A stretch of DNA of 7,206 bases. Origin: UBA6912 sp041611095 (GTDB taxonomy: Bacteria; Actinomycetota; Acidimicrobiia; Spongiisociales; UBA5794). A program made the translations under genes and the position numbers. The stretch is taken from NCBI GenBank assembly GCA_041611095.1, contig JBFINP010000106.1, positions 1 through 7,206 of the forward strand, given 5' to 3'. This document shows, one piece after another, positions 1-6,440 of the stretch (within the stretch, counting starts at the first letter, position 1; each line of letters begins with the position of its first letter). A model generated the notes under the pieces. The model did not search any database and was not told the DNA's origin. It was given only the letters and a program-made list of their open reading frames with translations.

Positions 1-930
1 GATGACGTAGCGGAGGCGCTGGAAGCCGCTGAGTGCGAGAGCGTTGGACGCCTCCGACTGGCCCTTGGGGACGGCGAGGATCGAGCCGCGAACGATCTCG
101 GCGACGTGGCTCGCCGTGTAGAGGACGAGGGCGAAGAGGACGGCGAAGTAGGAGCCGAGACCTCCGAATCCTCCCGTGATGATGCGGCCGTCCAGCTCCG
201 GGAACGAGATGGAGACCGGGCGCCCCATGATGAAGTAGCCGACGACGGCGAAGAACAGGATCACGCCGAGGCCCCAACGCACCCGATGATGGGGATGACC
301 CGTTCGCTCGGAGTACCTCGTCCTCGCGTAGCCCACGATGAACGCCGCGATCACCCCGACGAGGATCAGAAGCCAGACCACGCCGGCGCCCTCGGTCGTG
401 GCGACGCTCGGGCCAACGATCTTGAGGTTGCTGATCACGAACCAGTCGAGGGGCGTGGCCGCCTCGTTTGGTGGGGGTAGCGTGTTGAGGATGAAGGCGT
501 TGAACACGAAGATGATGATCAACAGCGGCGGGATGTTGCGCAGCGTCTCGACGTAGACGGTCGCCGCCTTGGCGACGAGCCAGTTGGTGGAGAGCCGGGC
601 GATGCCGATCAGGGTTCCCAGGACGGTGAGCAACGGGATGCCCACGATGACGAGCAAGAAGGTGTTCTTGATGCCGACGATCAACGCGCTGCGGATCGGC
701 GAAGCCGGATCGAAGGCGCTGTCGGGGATGTTGACACCGGTCGGTTGACCGAGGAAGTCGAACGTCGTCGGCAGGTTTCGGGCGCGGAGCTCGTCGATCA
801 GGTTGTTGCCGAGGACCCAGACGACCCCGAGGACGATCACGAGGGCGGCGATTTGCACGACGGCGCGGATGACACGTATGTCGCGCCAGAAAGGTGGTTT
901 GACCTCGATCGGGGTCTCGGTCGTCGTCAC
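1..930 (-). CDS. aapQ: General L-amino acid ABC transporter permease, AapQ/BztB type (partial, C-terminus beyond left edge)
   Basis: Inner-membrane subunit of a polar amino acid importer, expected to pair with a second permease (AapM) and an ATPase (AapP). Reading the minus strand from a GTG at 930-928 gives 310 open codons to the window edge. Hydrophobic segments lie near residues 23-45, 83-112, 130-149, 183-203, 219-236 and 259-275. The motif YVETLRNIPPLL (126-137) is typical of His/Glu/Gln/Arg-family permeases. HVAEIVRGSILAVPKGQSEA (275-294) is the EAA loop that contacts the ATPase. The long stretch between the third helix and the EAA loop, with 'WFVISNLKIVGPS' (163-175), fits AapQ rather than short HisQ-type permeases. 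AapQ proteins are usually near 400 aa, so about 80-90 residues are missing. The GTG start is supported by an AGGGAGGG Shine-Dalgarno a few bases upstream and by its position just before the first helix. It lies 69 bp downstream of aapJ, in the same operon. Confidence 0.93.
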   Translation of the reverse strand, partial: MTTTETPIEVKPPFWRDIRVIRAVVQIAALVIVLGVVWVLGNNLIDELRARNLPTTFDFLGQPTGVNIPDSAFDPASPIRSALIVGIKNTFLLVIVGIPLLTVLGTLIGIARLSTNWLVAKAATVYVETLRNIPPLLIIIFVFNAFILNTLPPPNEAATPLDWFVISNLKIVGPSVATTEGAGVVWLLILVGVIAAFIVGYARTRYSERTGHPHHRVRWGLGVILFFAVVGYFIMGRPVSISFPELDGRIITGGFGGLGSYFAVLFALVLYTASHVAEIVRGSILAVPKGQSEASNALALSGFQRLRYVI

Positions 931-948
931 GTCCCTCCCTCTGAGGTT

Positions 949-990
949 ATGTGAGAGGAGCCGGGCCAGAAGGCACGGCTCCTCTCACAT
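949..990 (-). promoter_or_regulatory. Intercistronic stem-loop between aapJ and aapQ
   Basis: A perfect 15-bp inverted repeat has arms at 949-963 (ATGTGAGAGGAGCCG) and 976-990 (CGGCTCCTCTCACAT). Inside it, after one mismatch, 965-967 (GCC) pairs with 972-974 (GGC) around a 4-nt loop. It starts about 9 nt after the aapJ stop and ends 18 nt before the aapQ GTG. No T-tract follows in the direction of transcription, so it is a poor intrinsic terminator. In other binding-protein-dependent importers, hairpins placed between the binding protein and permease genes are known to protect the upstream mRNA and lower permease output. The same role is inferred here from position only. Confidence 0.75.
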
Positions 991-999
991 CGGTTGTGT

Positions 1000-2121
1000 T
1001 TACCGGAACGGAGGTGCGTAGAGCAGACCACCATCCGTCCACTGAGCGTTAACGCCACGGGTCAGACCGAGCGCCGTGCCCTCGCCGACGTTGCGATCGA
1101 AGATCTCCCCGTAGTTCCCGACCTGGCTGACGGCGTTGCGGCAGAAGTCGGTCGGGAGCCCCAGACCAGCCTCGAAGACCGTCATGCCGTCGTCGGTCTC
1201 GACCTCGAGGCCGAGCAGACGCTTGATCCCGGCGTCATCACCGGAGTAGCTGTCTGCGTTGGTCGAGTCGATGCCCGACTCCTCGGCCTGGATCGTGCAC
1301 AGGACGGTCCAGTTGACCATCTGCGCCCACTGGCTGTCACCGTCGGCGACGACGGGCCCGAGGGGCTCCTTCGAGAAGGTCTCGTCGAGGATGACGAGCG
1401 CATCAGGACCACCTTCGGCATCCGGCCACTGCGACCGCACACCGGCGAGCTGAGACTTGTCGGACGTCCACCCGTCACACTGTCCTGCGATGAACGCAGC
1501 CTGCAGCTGATCATTCGCATCGAACGTGAGCGGCGTGTACGAGAGGCCGCCGGCGGCCATGCGGGCGGCGAGGTTCAGCTCGGTCGTGGTGCCGGACAGC
1601 ACGCAGATCGAGAGGTTCGCCATGTCATCGATGGACGTGATGCCGCTGTCGGCCTTCACCATCATGCCCTGACCGTCGTAGAAGGTCGTCGTGACGAACG
1701 TGGCGCCTTCCCCGCCGTCACGGCTTGCGGTGAAGGTCGTGTTGCGGATCAGCACGTCGATCTCGCCGGACTGCAGTGCCGTGAAGCGCTGCTGGGCGGT
1801 CAGCGGGCGGAATTCGACTGCCGTGGAGTCGCCGAGCACGGCGGCTGCAACGGCGCGGCAGTAGTCGATGTCGAAGCCCGAGAACGAGCCGTCGGCGGCC
1901 GTGAACCCGAAGCCGGGCACGGCGTCGTTCACGCCGCAGACCAGGGTGCCGCGGTTTTGTACGGTCTCGGCCATCGATCCTTCGACCTGTGCAACGGTCG
2001 TCTCAGTGCCCGGCGCCGTGGTGGTAGCCCCACCGTCGTCGCCGTCGGTTGTGTCGTCATCCCCGCTACATGCGGCGAGAACGAGGACGAGCGCGGCAAG
2101 CAGCGCTATCCATCGTTTCAT
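1000..2121 (-). CDS. aapJ: General L-amino acid-binding lipoprotein, AapJ family (ABC transporter solute-binding protein)
   Basis: Extracytoplasmic receptor that captures amino acids and delivers them to the AapQM permease. The chosen start, ATG at 2121-2119, gives 373 aa. It begins MKRW, followed by a hydrophobic core and the lipobox LAAC, with the lipidated Cys at residue 18. AAGGAGG lies about 12 nt upstream. A longer in-frame ATG at 2181 would put 20 Arg/Pro-rich residues before the signal peptide and is rejected. Residues 19-46 form a Ser/Gly/Asp/Thr linker typical of actinobacterial lipoproteins. The family 3 binding-protein fold follows: GTLVCGVN (58-65), the signature around GFDIDYCRAVAAAV (82-95), DVLIRNTTFT (122-131) and SGTTTELN (176-183). 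The C-terminal GVNAQWTDGGLLYAPPFR (356-373) closely resembles the ending of rhizobial AapJ and separates it from HisJ- or GlnH-type proteins. It is first in the operon, with aapQ downstream. Specificity within amino acids is not determined. Confidence 0.93.
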   Translation of the reverse strand: MKRWIALLAALVLVLAACSGDDDTTDGDDGGATTTAPGTETTVAQVEGSMAETVQNRGTLVCGVNDAVPGFGFTAADGSFSGFDIDYCRAVAAAVLGDSTAVEFRPLTAQQRFTALQSGEIDVLIRNTTFTASRDGGEGATFVTTTFYDGQGMMVKADSGITSIDDMANLSICVLSGTTTELNLAARMAAGGLSYTPLTFDANDQLQAAFIAGQCDGWTSDKSQLAGVRSQWPDAEGGPDALVILDETFSKEPLGPVVADGDSQWAQMVNWTVLCTIQAEESGIDSTNADSYSGDDAGIKRLLGLEVETDDGMTVFEAGLGLPTDFCRNAVSQVGNYGEIFDRNVGEGTALGLTRGVNAQWTDGGLLYAPPFR

Positions 2122-2170
2122 GAATCTCCTCCTCCTTGGGGGGCAGCGGTCGCCCACCGCCTGAGAAGGC

Positions 2171-2200
2171 AAGGTAGCCACCCGTGACCGCCTGTTTCAA
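2171..2200 (-). promoter_or_regulatory. Candidate sigma70-type promoter of aapJQ
   Basis: Read on the minus strand, TTGAAA (plus 2195-2200) and TACCTT (plus 2171-2176) are separated by 18 bp. This would start transcription near 2164 and leave a leader of about 43 nt ending in the strong Shine-Dalgarno of aapJ. The leader contains a small possible hairpin, with GCGGT at 2146-2150 pairing with ACCGC at 2156-2160. The -35 is a good match to consensus and the -10 a moderate one. There is no experimental support. Confidence 0.4.
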
Positions 2201-2244
2201 CCGAGACGCCGCGAGCCGAGGGAAAGTCGCGGGTAATGCGAGCG

Positions 2245-2285
2245 ACCTGGTTCGGGTGTGACCAGGTACGCCACCGGGGGCGTAC
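2245..2285. repeat. Two adjacent inverted repeats in the divergent intergenic region
   Basis: ACCTGGT (2245-2251) and ACCAGGT (2261-2267) form a perfect 7-bp inverted repeat around 9 bp. GTACGCC (2266-2272) and GGCGTAC (2279-2285) form a second perfect 7-bp inverted repeat around 6 bp, sharing two bases with the first. The second overlaps the candidate -10 hexamer of the plus-strand gene at 2283-2288. They may be regulator binding sites or chance palindromes in GC-rich DNA. Confidence 0.35.
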
Positions 2286-2288
2286 GAT
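2283..2288 (+). promoter_or_regulatory. Candidate -10 element upstream of the small membrane protein gene
   Basis: TACGAT lies 24 bp before the GTG start at 2313. It would place transcription initiation near 2295, just ahead of AAGGAGG at 2298-2304. No convincing -35 is seen; GTGACC at 2258-2263 is 19 bp away and weak. The same hexamer occurs at a similar distance before nfu (6409-6414), which slightly raises confidence in both. Confidence 0.3.
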
Positions 2289-2312
2289 CGTGGAAACAAG
2301 GAGGACAGCTTC

Positions 2313-2816
2313 GTGGCACGAGTAGCCGTGCCATACGACGACTACGTGGAAGGCCGCATGCCCCCGGTCTGCATGATCTCGGGCCGGCCTACGCACGACA
2401 GGTTCGTGCTTCGCGTCGACGTTCCCTCCGACGATCGCATGCAATCGTCGGGGACCATGCTCGGCAGCCTGGACCGGCTCCTCGCAGCGATCGACACGCG
2501 CAAGCCCCGCCGCATCCTCCTGGGGCGCGTACCGGTCGATCGCGACGTGTGGCGTCGGATCCGGCACCGCCGAACGGCCTGGACGGTCGTGCTCGCGGCG
2601 GCGTTCGTCACCCTCGTCGGCGCGGCCTGGGCCGAGGCCGGCTGGTCGCCTCTCGCTGCGATCGCCGCCATCGGGCTCGCCTGGATCGCATTCGTCCGCC
2701 GCCGCGTGTGGAAGACCGCACTACCGAGGCCGCATCTCACCCACGGCGGCAAGCGGGTGACCCTCGACGGCGTCCACGACACCTTCGCCGCCGCAGTCGC
2801 CCACGGCGACCTCTGA
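2313..2816 (+). CDS. Hypothetical two-helix membrane protein, 167 aa
   Basis: I do not recognise a named family and assign no function. The GTG start at 2313 is strongly supported by AAGGAGG (2298-2304) with 8-nt spacing. The N-terminal part carries PPVCMISGRPT (17-27), a single-Cys 'C-x-x-SG-x-P' patch that I associate loosely with uncharacterised actinobacterial membrane proteins. A basic stretch (R81, R82, R84, R86, R87) precedes two likely transmembrane helices near residues 89-107 and 111-128, joined by a very short turn. The arginine cluster RRRV (129-132) follows, suggesting both termini are cytoplasmic. The C-terminal tail contains GKRVTLDGVHDTFAAAV (146-162), which looks like a small amphipathic element. 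The gene is divergent from aapJ and convergent with hyuB, so it is probably monocistronic. That it is a real gene is likely; its role is unknown. Confidence 0.75.
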   Translation: MARVAVPYDDYVEGRMPPVCMISGRPTHDRFVLRVDVPSDDRMQSSGTMLGSLDRLLAAIDTRKPRRILLGRVPVDRDVWRRIRHRRTAWTVVLAAAFVTLVGAAWAEAGWSPLAAIAAIGLAWIAFVRRRVWKTALPRPHLTHGGKRVTLDGVHDTFAAAVAHGDL

Positions 2817-2819
2817 ACC

Positions 2820-2891
2820 GGCTCGCTTCGCTCGCCAAACCCTACGGCCTGAGGGGGCGCGCCTCCACCCGGCAGACCCGTCGCATCGGGT
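2820..2891. terminator. Convergent gap with weak hairpin candidates
   Basis: This gap separates the stops of the small membrane protein (plus) and hyuB (minus). It holds a near-palindromic duplication, GCTCGC-TTC-GCTCGC (2821-2835), and two short stem-loops: GAGG/CCTC (2851-2854 with 2862-2865) and ACCCG/CGGGT (2876-2880 with 2887-2891). None is followed by a T-tract on either strand, so termination here is only a positional guess. Confidence 0.2.
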
Positions 2892-2895
2892 GCGC

Positions 2896-4449
2896 TCAGC
2901 CGCCAGGCGTGCCCCAGCCGCCGCCGCCCGGGGTCAGGACACGGAGACGGTCGCCGCGGCGGACTTCGAGGGTGACTTTGCCGGGGAGCCGATCGCTCGC
3001 TCCGTCGCGGCGCAAGAGCCAGTCCTCCCCACACGCACCCGGCTCACCGCCGGCAAGGCCCCACGGGGCGACCATCCTGCGCTCGCCCATCAGGGACAAG
3101 GTGGCGTCGGCGAGGAACTCGAGCTCCCGTTCGATGCCCTCGCCGCCGGGGAACCGTCCCCGGCCGCCGCTTCCACGACGGAGCCGGGTCGTGACCACGC
3201 GGAAGGGATAATGGCTCTCGAGCGCCTCGATCGGCGTGTTCTTCGTGTTTGTCATCCCGGTATGGATTCCCGACTGCCCGGGGCGTCCCGGCCGGCCCCC
3301 TTGACCGCCGGCGATCGTCTCGTAGTAGGCGAAGTCGTCGTTGCCCACGAGCACGTTGTTCATCGTGCCCTGGCTCGCCGCCGGCACCCGGTCGGGAGCC
3401 GCCTGGGCCAGCGCCCCGAGCACCGCGTCTGCGATCCGCTGACTGGTCTCGACGTTTCCTGCGGCAACGGCGGCGGGAGGTCTGGCGTTGACGAGGGTCC
3501 CGGGAGGCGCCTCGAGCGTGATGGGTCGATAGCAGCCGCCGTTGGCGGGGATCGTGGGGTCGGTGGCGACTCGGACCGCGTAGTACAGGCATGAGGCCGT
3601 CACGGCTTCGACCGCATTGATGTTGCCCTCGATCTGCGGCGCCGTTCCGGCGAAATCCGCCACGAGCTGATCGCCGTCGACCGTCACTTTGGCCCGTAGC
3701 GGGAGCAGCTCGTCGTGCCACTCCATCACGTCGTCGAACCGATAGGCCCCATTGGGCAGCGCGGCGAGGGCTGCCCGCATCCGCCGCTCGCCGTAGGCGA
3801 GCAGGGCTGTCGCCACCTCGACGTACCGCGCGACGCCACCCGACGTCGCCACGGCGACGAGCCGGCGGGCACCCGCCTCGTTGGCGCCGAGCTGCGCCGA
3901 CAGATCGCCCAGCCGCTCGCCGGGAGTGCGGGTGGCGGCCAGGAAGGGTTCCGTGAACTCGGGAAGCCACTCTCCGCCGCGCACGGCGAGCATGGGAGCG
4001 ACGCGATGGCCCTCTTGGTCGACGGTGGTTGCGTGGGCCGGCATCGATCCGGGCGCCTCTCCGCCGACATCAGCGTGGTGGGCGCGGTTGGCGACCCAGC
4101 CGATGAGGCGCCGCCCGACGTGGACCGGCCGCACGAGCGTGAGATCGTTGAGATGGGTCCCCCCGTGGAACGGGTCATTGACCGCGTACTGGGTGTCGGG
4201 CGGAAGATCGTGTCCGAACACGTCGAGCACGGACGCCACCGAGGCCGGCATCGACCCGAGGTGGACGGGAATGTGCTCGGCCTGTGCGAGCATCTCCCCG
4301 TCGGGGACGAAGACGGCGGCCGAGCAGTCGGCTCGTTCCTTGATGTTGGGTGAGTAGGCGGTTCGGCGTAGAACGGTGCCCATCTCGTCGGCAACCGACG
4401 CCAGACGGTTGCGCGCCACCTCCAGGGTCACCGGGTCGACGCTCACCAC
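2896..4449 (-). CDS. hyuB: Hydantoinase B/oxoprolinase family protein (HyuB-like)
   Basis: Partner subunit of the downstream half-reaction in ATP-dependent hydantoinase, 5-oxoprolinase and acetone/acetophenone carboxylase-type enzymes. HyuA phosphorylates or activates the substrate and HyuB completes hydrolysis or conversion. The 517 aa form one full-length domain (family usually about 500-570). Visible family motifs are DPVTLEVARNRL (5-16), ERADCSAAVFVPDGEMLAQA (38-57), HIPVHLGSM (59-67), NDPFHGGTHLNDL (91-103), NRAHHADVGGEAPGSMP (121-137, with candidate metal or catalytic His124, His125 and Asp127), HTGMTNTKNTPIE (396-408), GGRGRFPGGEG (428-438) and the C-terminal TPGGGGWG (506-513). The start is one of two consecutive GTG codons (4449 or 4446). 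The second gives a GTGA overlap with the hyuA stop, and GGAG inside the end of hyuA sits 5 or 8 nt upstream. Translation is therefore probably coupled to hyuA. The actual substrate (hydantoin, oxoproline or another cyclic amide or ketone) cannot be told from sequence. Confidence 0.92.
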   Translation of the reverse strand: MVSVDPVTLEVARNRLASVADEMGTVLRRTAYSPNIKERADCSAAVFVPDGEMLAQAEHIPVHLGSMPASVASVLDVFGHDLPPDTQYAVNDPFHGGTHLNDLTLVRPVHVGRRLIGWVANRAHHADVGGEAPGSMPAHATTVDQEGHRVAPMLAVRGGEWLPEFTEPFLAATRTPGERLGDLSAQLGANEAGARRLVAVATSGGVARYVEVATALLAYGERRMRAALAALPNGAYRFDDVMEWHDELLPLRAKVTVDGDQLVADFAGTAPQIEGNINAVEAVTASCLYYAVRVATDPTIPANGGCYRPITLEAPPGTLVNARPPAAVAAGNVETSQRIADAVLGALAQAAPDRVPAASQGTMNNVLVGNDDFAYYETIAGGQGGRPGRPGQSGIHTGMTNTKNTPIEALESHYPFRVVTTRLRRGSGGRGRFPGGEGIERELEFLADATLSLMGERRMVAPWGLAGGEPGACGEDWLLRRDGASDRLPGKVTLEVRRGDRLRVLTPGGGGWGTPGG

Positions 4450-6389
4450 TCGATCTCCATCGCCCGCGATTCATGGACACGGAGTCGCTCGCCGCCGCCC
4501 ACGAACGTGGTCGCCTCGCGCTCTTCGACGACCGCGGGGCCCACTACCTCGGCGCCCGGCCTCAGCCCGTCTCGCACCCACACCGTCGCCGAGACGGACC
4601 CGGCCGGCGTGAGGACCTCCCGCGTCCCCACCGCCGGGTCGGTTGGAGATGGGGCGGTCACGGTCGCGATGTCGAGAGCGGCGCGCCCCACTGCCTCGGC
4701 CCGGGCGGTGACGACCTCGATTGGATCTTGGCGTCGAGCGAAGCCGTTGCGATCGAAGTGGAGGGAGTGGAAGTCGCCGGCGAGCGTGGCCCATCCCGTG
4801 TCGGGCTCATAGGGGATGGCGACCTCGTGCGACTGACCGCGGTAGCGGACGTCCACGAGGACACCGATCTCGGCGGCGTCGGCGCCGATCGCCTCGCGGA
4901 ACCGTTGCGCCGCAGACTCGGCGACCTCCCGGGCAAGGTCGTCCAGCTCGACGTCTGCTTTGTCCCCGGCGGTGATCAGCCGGCTCTGGGCGACGTCGAT
5001 GCGCGGCGGGCTGAGCAGCAGACCGAGCGCCGAGAAGACCCCGGCGTGGAGGGGAACGACCACACCGGCCATGCCCAGGCGGCGAGCGAGTGCCGTGGCG
5101 TGGAGGCCGCCGGCGCCACCGAAAGCAACCAGCCAGGCGTCGCGGGGGTCGGCGCCCTGCTCGATGGAGACCTTCCGGATGGCACCCGCCATCACCTCCT
5201 CGACGACCGTCGCAACACCGAGGGCGGTGCCGCCGACTTCGAGTCCCAGGGTGCGGCCCAGCTCGCTGATCGCTCGCGCGGCACGCTCGCCATCGATCCG
5301 CAGCGACCCGGCCAAAAGGGCGTCGGGCGCGATGCGTCCCAGCACGATGTTGGCGTCGGTGACGGTGGGGCGACTGCCGCCCCGCCCGTAGCCGGCAGGT
5401 CCCGGATCGGCACCGGCGCTCTGGGGTCCGACGCGGAGGGCGCCACCTTCGTCGCGCCAAGCGATCGAGCCCCCGCCGGCGCCGACCGTGTGGATCGCGA
5501 CCGATGGCATCCGGCATGGATACCCGGCCACCTCACGCTCGTACGACACCTCGGGCCGGCCTCCCTCGATCCTGCACACGTCCGTCGAGGTCCCGCCCAT
5601 GTCGAACGAGATCAACCGATCACGGCCCAAGATCCCGCCGAGCGACGCGGCGGCCGCCACCCCGCCCGCGGGTCCGGACAGGAGGATCGCGGCCGGCAGA
5701 CGGACCGCTTCCACGATCGGCACGAGCCCGCCAGACGATCGCATCACGAGCACATCCTCGGGCAGCCCGGCTTCCCGGCAGCGCATCGCAAGGCGCCGCA
5801 GGTAGCGCGCCGTCTCCGGTGCCAGGTACGCGTTGACGACCGTCGTGACCGTGCGCTCGTACTCACGGAATTCCGGCGCCACTTCGCTCGACAGCGAGAT
5901 CGGGACATCGGAGCGCACCACCTGGGCAACCGCCTCCGCCACAGCTCGTTCGGCATCGGGGCGCTCGTAGCCGTAGAGCAGGGACACCGCCACGGATTCG
6001 GCCGCGGCGAGGGTCTCGGGCACGACCCACGGAGGTCCATCCGTCGCCACGCCGAGACGGAGGTCGCGGGCGACGAGTGGCTCGGCCCGGTCGGCGAAGG
6101 AGTCGTAGAGGGACGGGCGGTGTTGCCTGCCGATCTCGATCACGTCGGAGAAGCCGTAGGTCGTTACCAAGGCGGTCCGTGCGCCGCGCCGCTCGAGCAG
6201 CGCGTTCGTGGCGACGGTGGTGCCATGTACGAAGCGGGCGGGCGCCTCGAGACGGGCGGCGCCTGCCATGACCCCCTCGCTCTGATCGTGAGGAGTCGAC
6301 GGCTCCTTTGCCGTGGTGAGCTGCTCCCCGTCCCAATGCACGAGATCGGTGAACGTGCCTCCCACGTCGACGCCGAGCACTCCTCTCAT
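4443..6389 (-). CDS. hyuA: Hydantoinase A/oxoprolinase family ATPase subunit (HyuA-like)
   Basis: ATP-using subunit of a hydantoinase/5-oxoprolinase/acetone carboxylase-like enzyme with an ASKHA-type fold. The 648 aa cover the whole family length. The N-terminal domain has GVDVGGTFTDL (6-16, phosphate-1 loop), HGTTVATNALLER (55-67) and GFSDVIEIGRQHRPSLYD (79-96). The central domain has EVAPEFREYERTVTTVVNAY (169-188), SGPAGGV (238-244), FDMGGTSTDV (262-271, phosphate-2-like), TVGAGGGSIAW (301-311) and VTDANIVLGRI (343-353). AFGGAGGLHA (422-431) and VVPLHAGVFSALGLL (444-458) lead into the C-terminal domain, with VRYRGQSHEV (514-523). One oddity is residues 328-335, DPGPAGYG: homologues such as mammalian oxoprolinase and bacterial HyuA have PACY, so a normally conserved Cys is Gly here. 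The ATG at 6389 has GGAGGG about 10 nt upstream. The gene overlaps hyuB by a few bases and is divergent from nfu across 51 bp. Substrate unknown. Confidence 0.93.
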   Translation of the reverse strand: MRGVLGVDVGGTFTDLVHWDGEQLTTAKEPSTPHDQSEGVMAGAARLEAPARFVHGTTVATNALLERRGARTALVTTYGFSDVIEIGRQHRPSLYDSFADRAEPLVARDLRLGVATDGPPWVVPETLAAAESVAVSLLYGYERPDAERAVAEAVAQVVRSDVPISLSSEVAPEFREYERTVTTVVNAYLAPETARYLRRLAMRCREAGLPEDVLVMRSSGGLVPIVEAVRLPAAILLSGPAGGVAAAASLGGILGRDRLISFDMGGTSTDVCRIEGGRPEVSYEREVAGYPCRMPSVAIHTVGAGGGSIAWRDEGGALRVGPQSAGADPGPAGYGRGGSRPTVTDANIVLGRIAPDALLAGSLRIDGERAARAISELGRTLGLEVGGTALGVATVVEEVMAGAIRKVSIEQGADPRDAWLVAFGGAGGLHATALARRLGMAGVVVPLHAGVFSALGLLLSPPRIDVAQSRLITAGDKADVELDDLAREVAESAAQRFREAIGADAAEIGVLVDVRYRGQSHEVAIPYEPDTGWATLAGDFHSLHFDRNGFARRQDPIEVVTARAEAVGRAALDIATVTAPSPTDPAVGTREVLTPAGSVSATVWVRDGLRPGAEVVGPAVVEEREATTFVGGGERLRVHESRAMEIEW

Positions 6390-6408
6390 GGCACCGCCCT
6401 CCGACCGC

Positions 6409-6414
6409 TACGAT
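6409..6414 (+). promoter_or_regulatory. Candidate -10 element of nfu
   Basis: TACGAT lies 26 bp before the nfu ATG in the 51-bp divergent gap shared with hyuA. It predicts a roughly 20-nt leader carrying the purine-rich site AAGAGGAG (6430-6437). The -35 position would fall on the hyuA start region and has no consensus match, so this is a weak call supported mainly by the same hexamer at a similar distance upstream of 2313. No clear hyuA promoter could be picked out of this short gap. Confidence 0.28.
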
Positions 6415-6440
6415 CCCCGCCCAACGGCGAAGAGGAGCCG

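Noticed and set aside
106..954. Short plus-strand open frames within the aapQ region
   Set aside because: All lie antisense to a permease frame that is open for 310 codons and carries membrane helices and the EAA loop.
949..990. The aapJ-aapQ hairpin as a classical intrinsic terminator
   Set aside because: No T-rich run follows the stem on the minus strand, and aapQ, an obligate partner gene, lies directly downstream.
2122..2181. Upstream ATG at 2181 as the aapJ start
   Set aside because: It adds 20 Arg/Pro-rich residues ahead of a clean lipoprotein signal peptide, overlaps the candidate promoter -10, and lacks the strong ribosome site present before the ATG at 2121.
994..2187. A 397-codon open frame on the plus strand opposite aapJ
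   Set aside because: It mirrors the aapJ coding frame exactly and its translation has no recognisable motif. The minus-strand frame has a signal peptide, lipobox and full family 3 binding-protein motifs.
2821..2835. GCTCGC-TTC-GCTCGC as a mobile-element or attachment-site remnant
   Set aside because: A single short duplication between convergent genes with no transposase, target-site duplication or second copy in the window.
2258..3211. A 317-codon plus-strand frame spanning the small membrane protein and the hyuB end
   Set aside because: Arg/Pro-rich, low-information translation that overlaps a better supported gene in another frame and the antisense of hyuB.
4350..6440. An open frame of about 700 codons opposite hyuA as a real gene or as the N-terminal part of nfu
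   Set aside because: Compositional shadow of hyuA. The opposite strand matches the hydantoinase A family along its whole length, and nfu is complete from its own ATG with a ribosome site.
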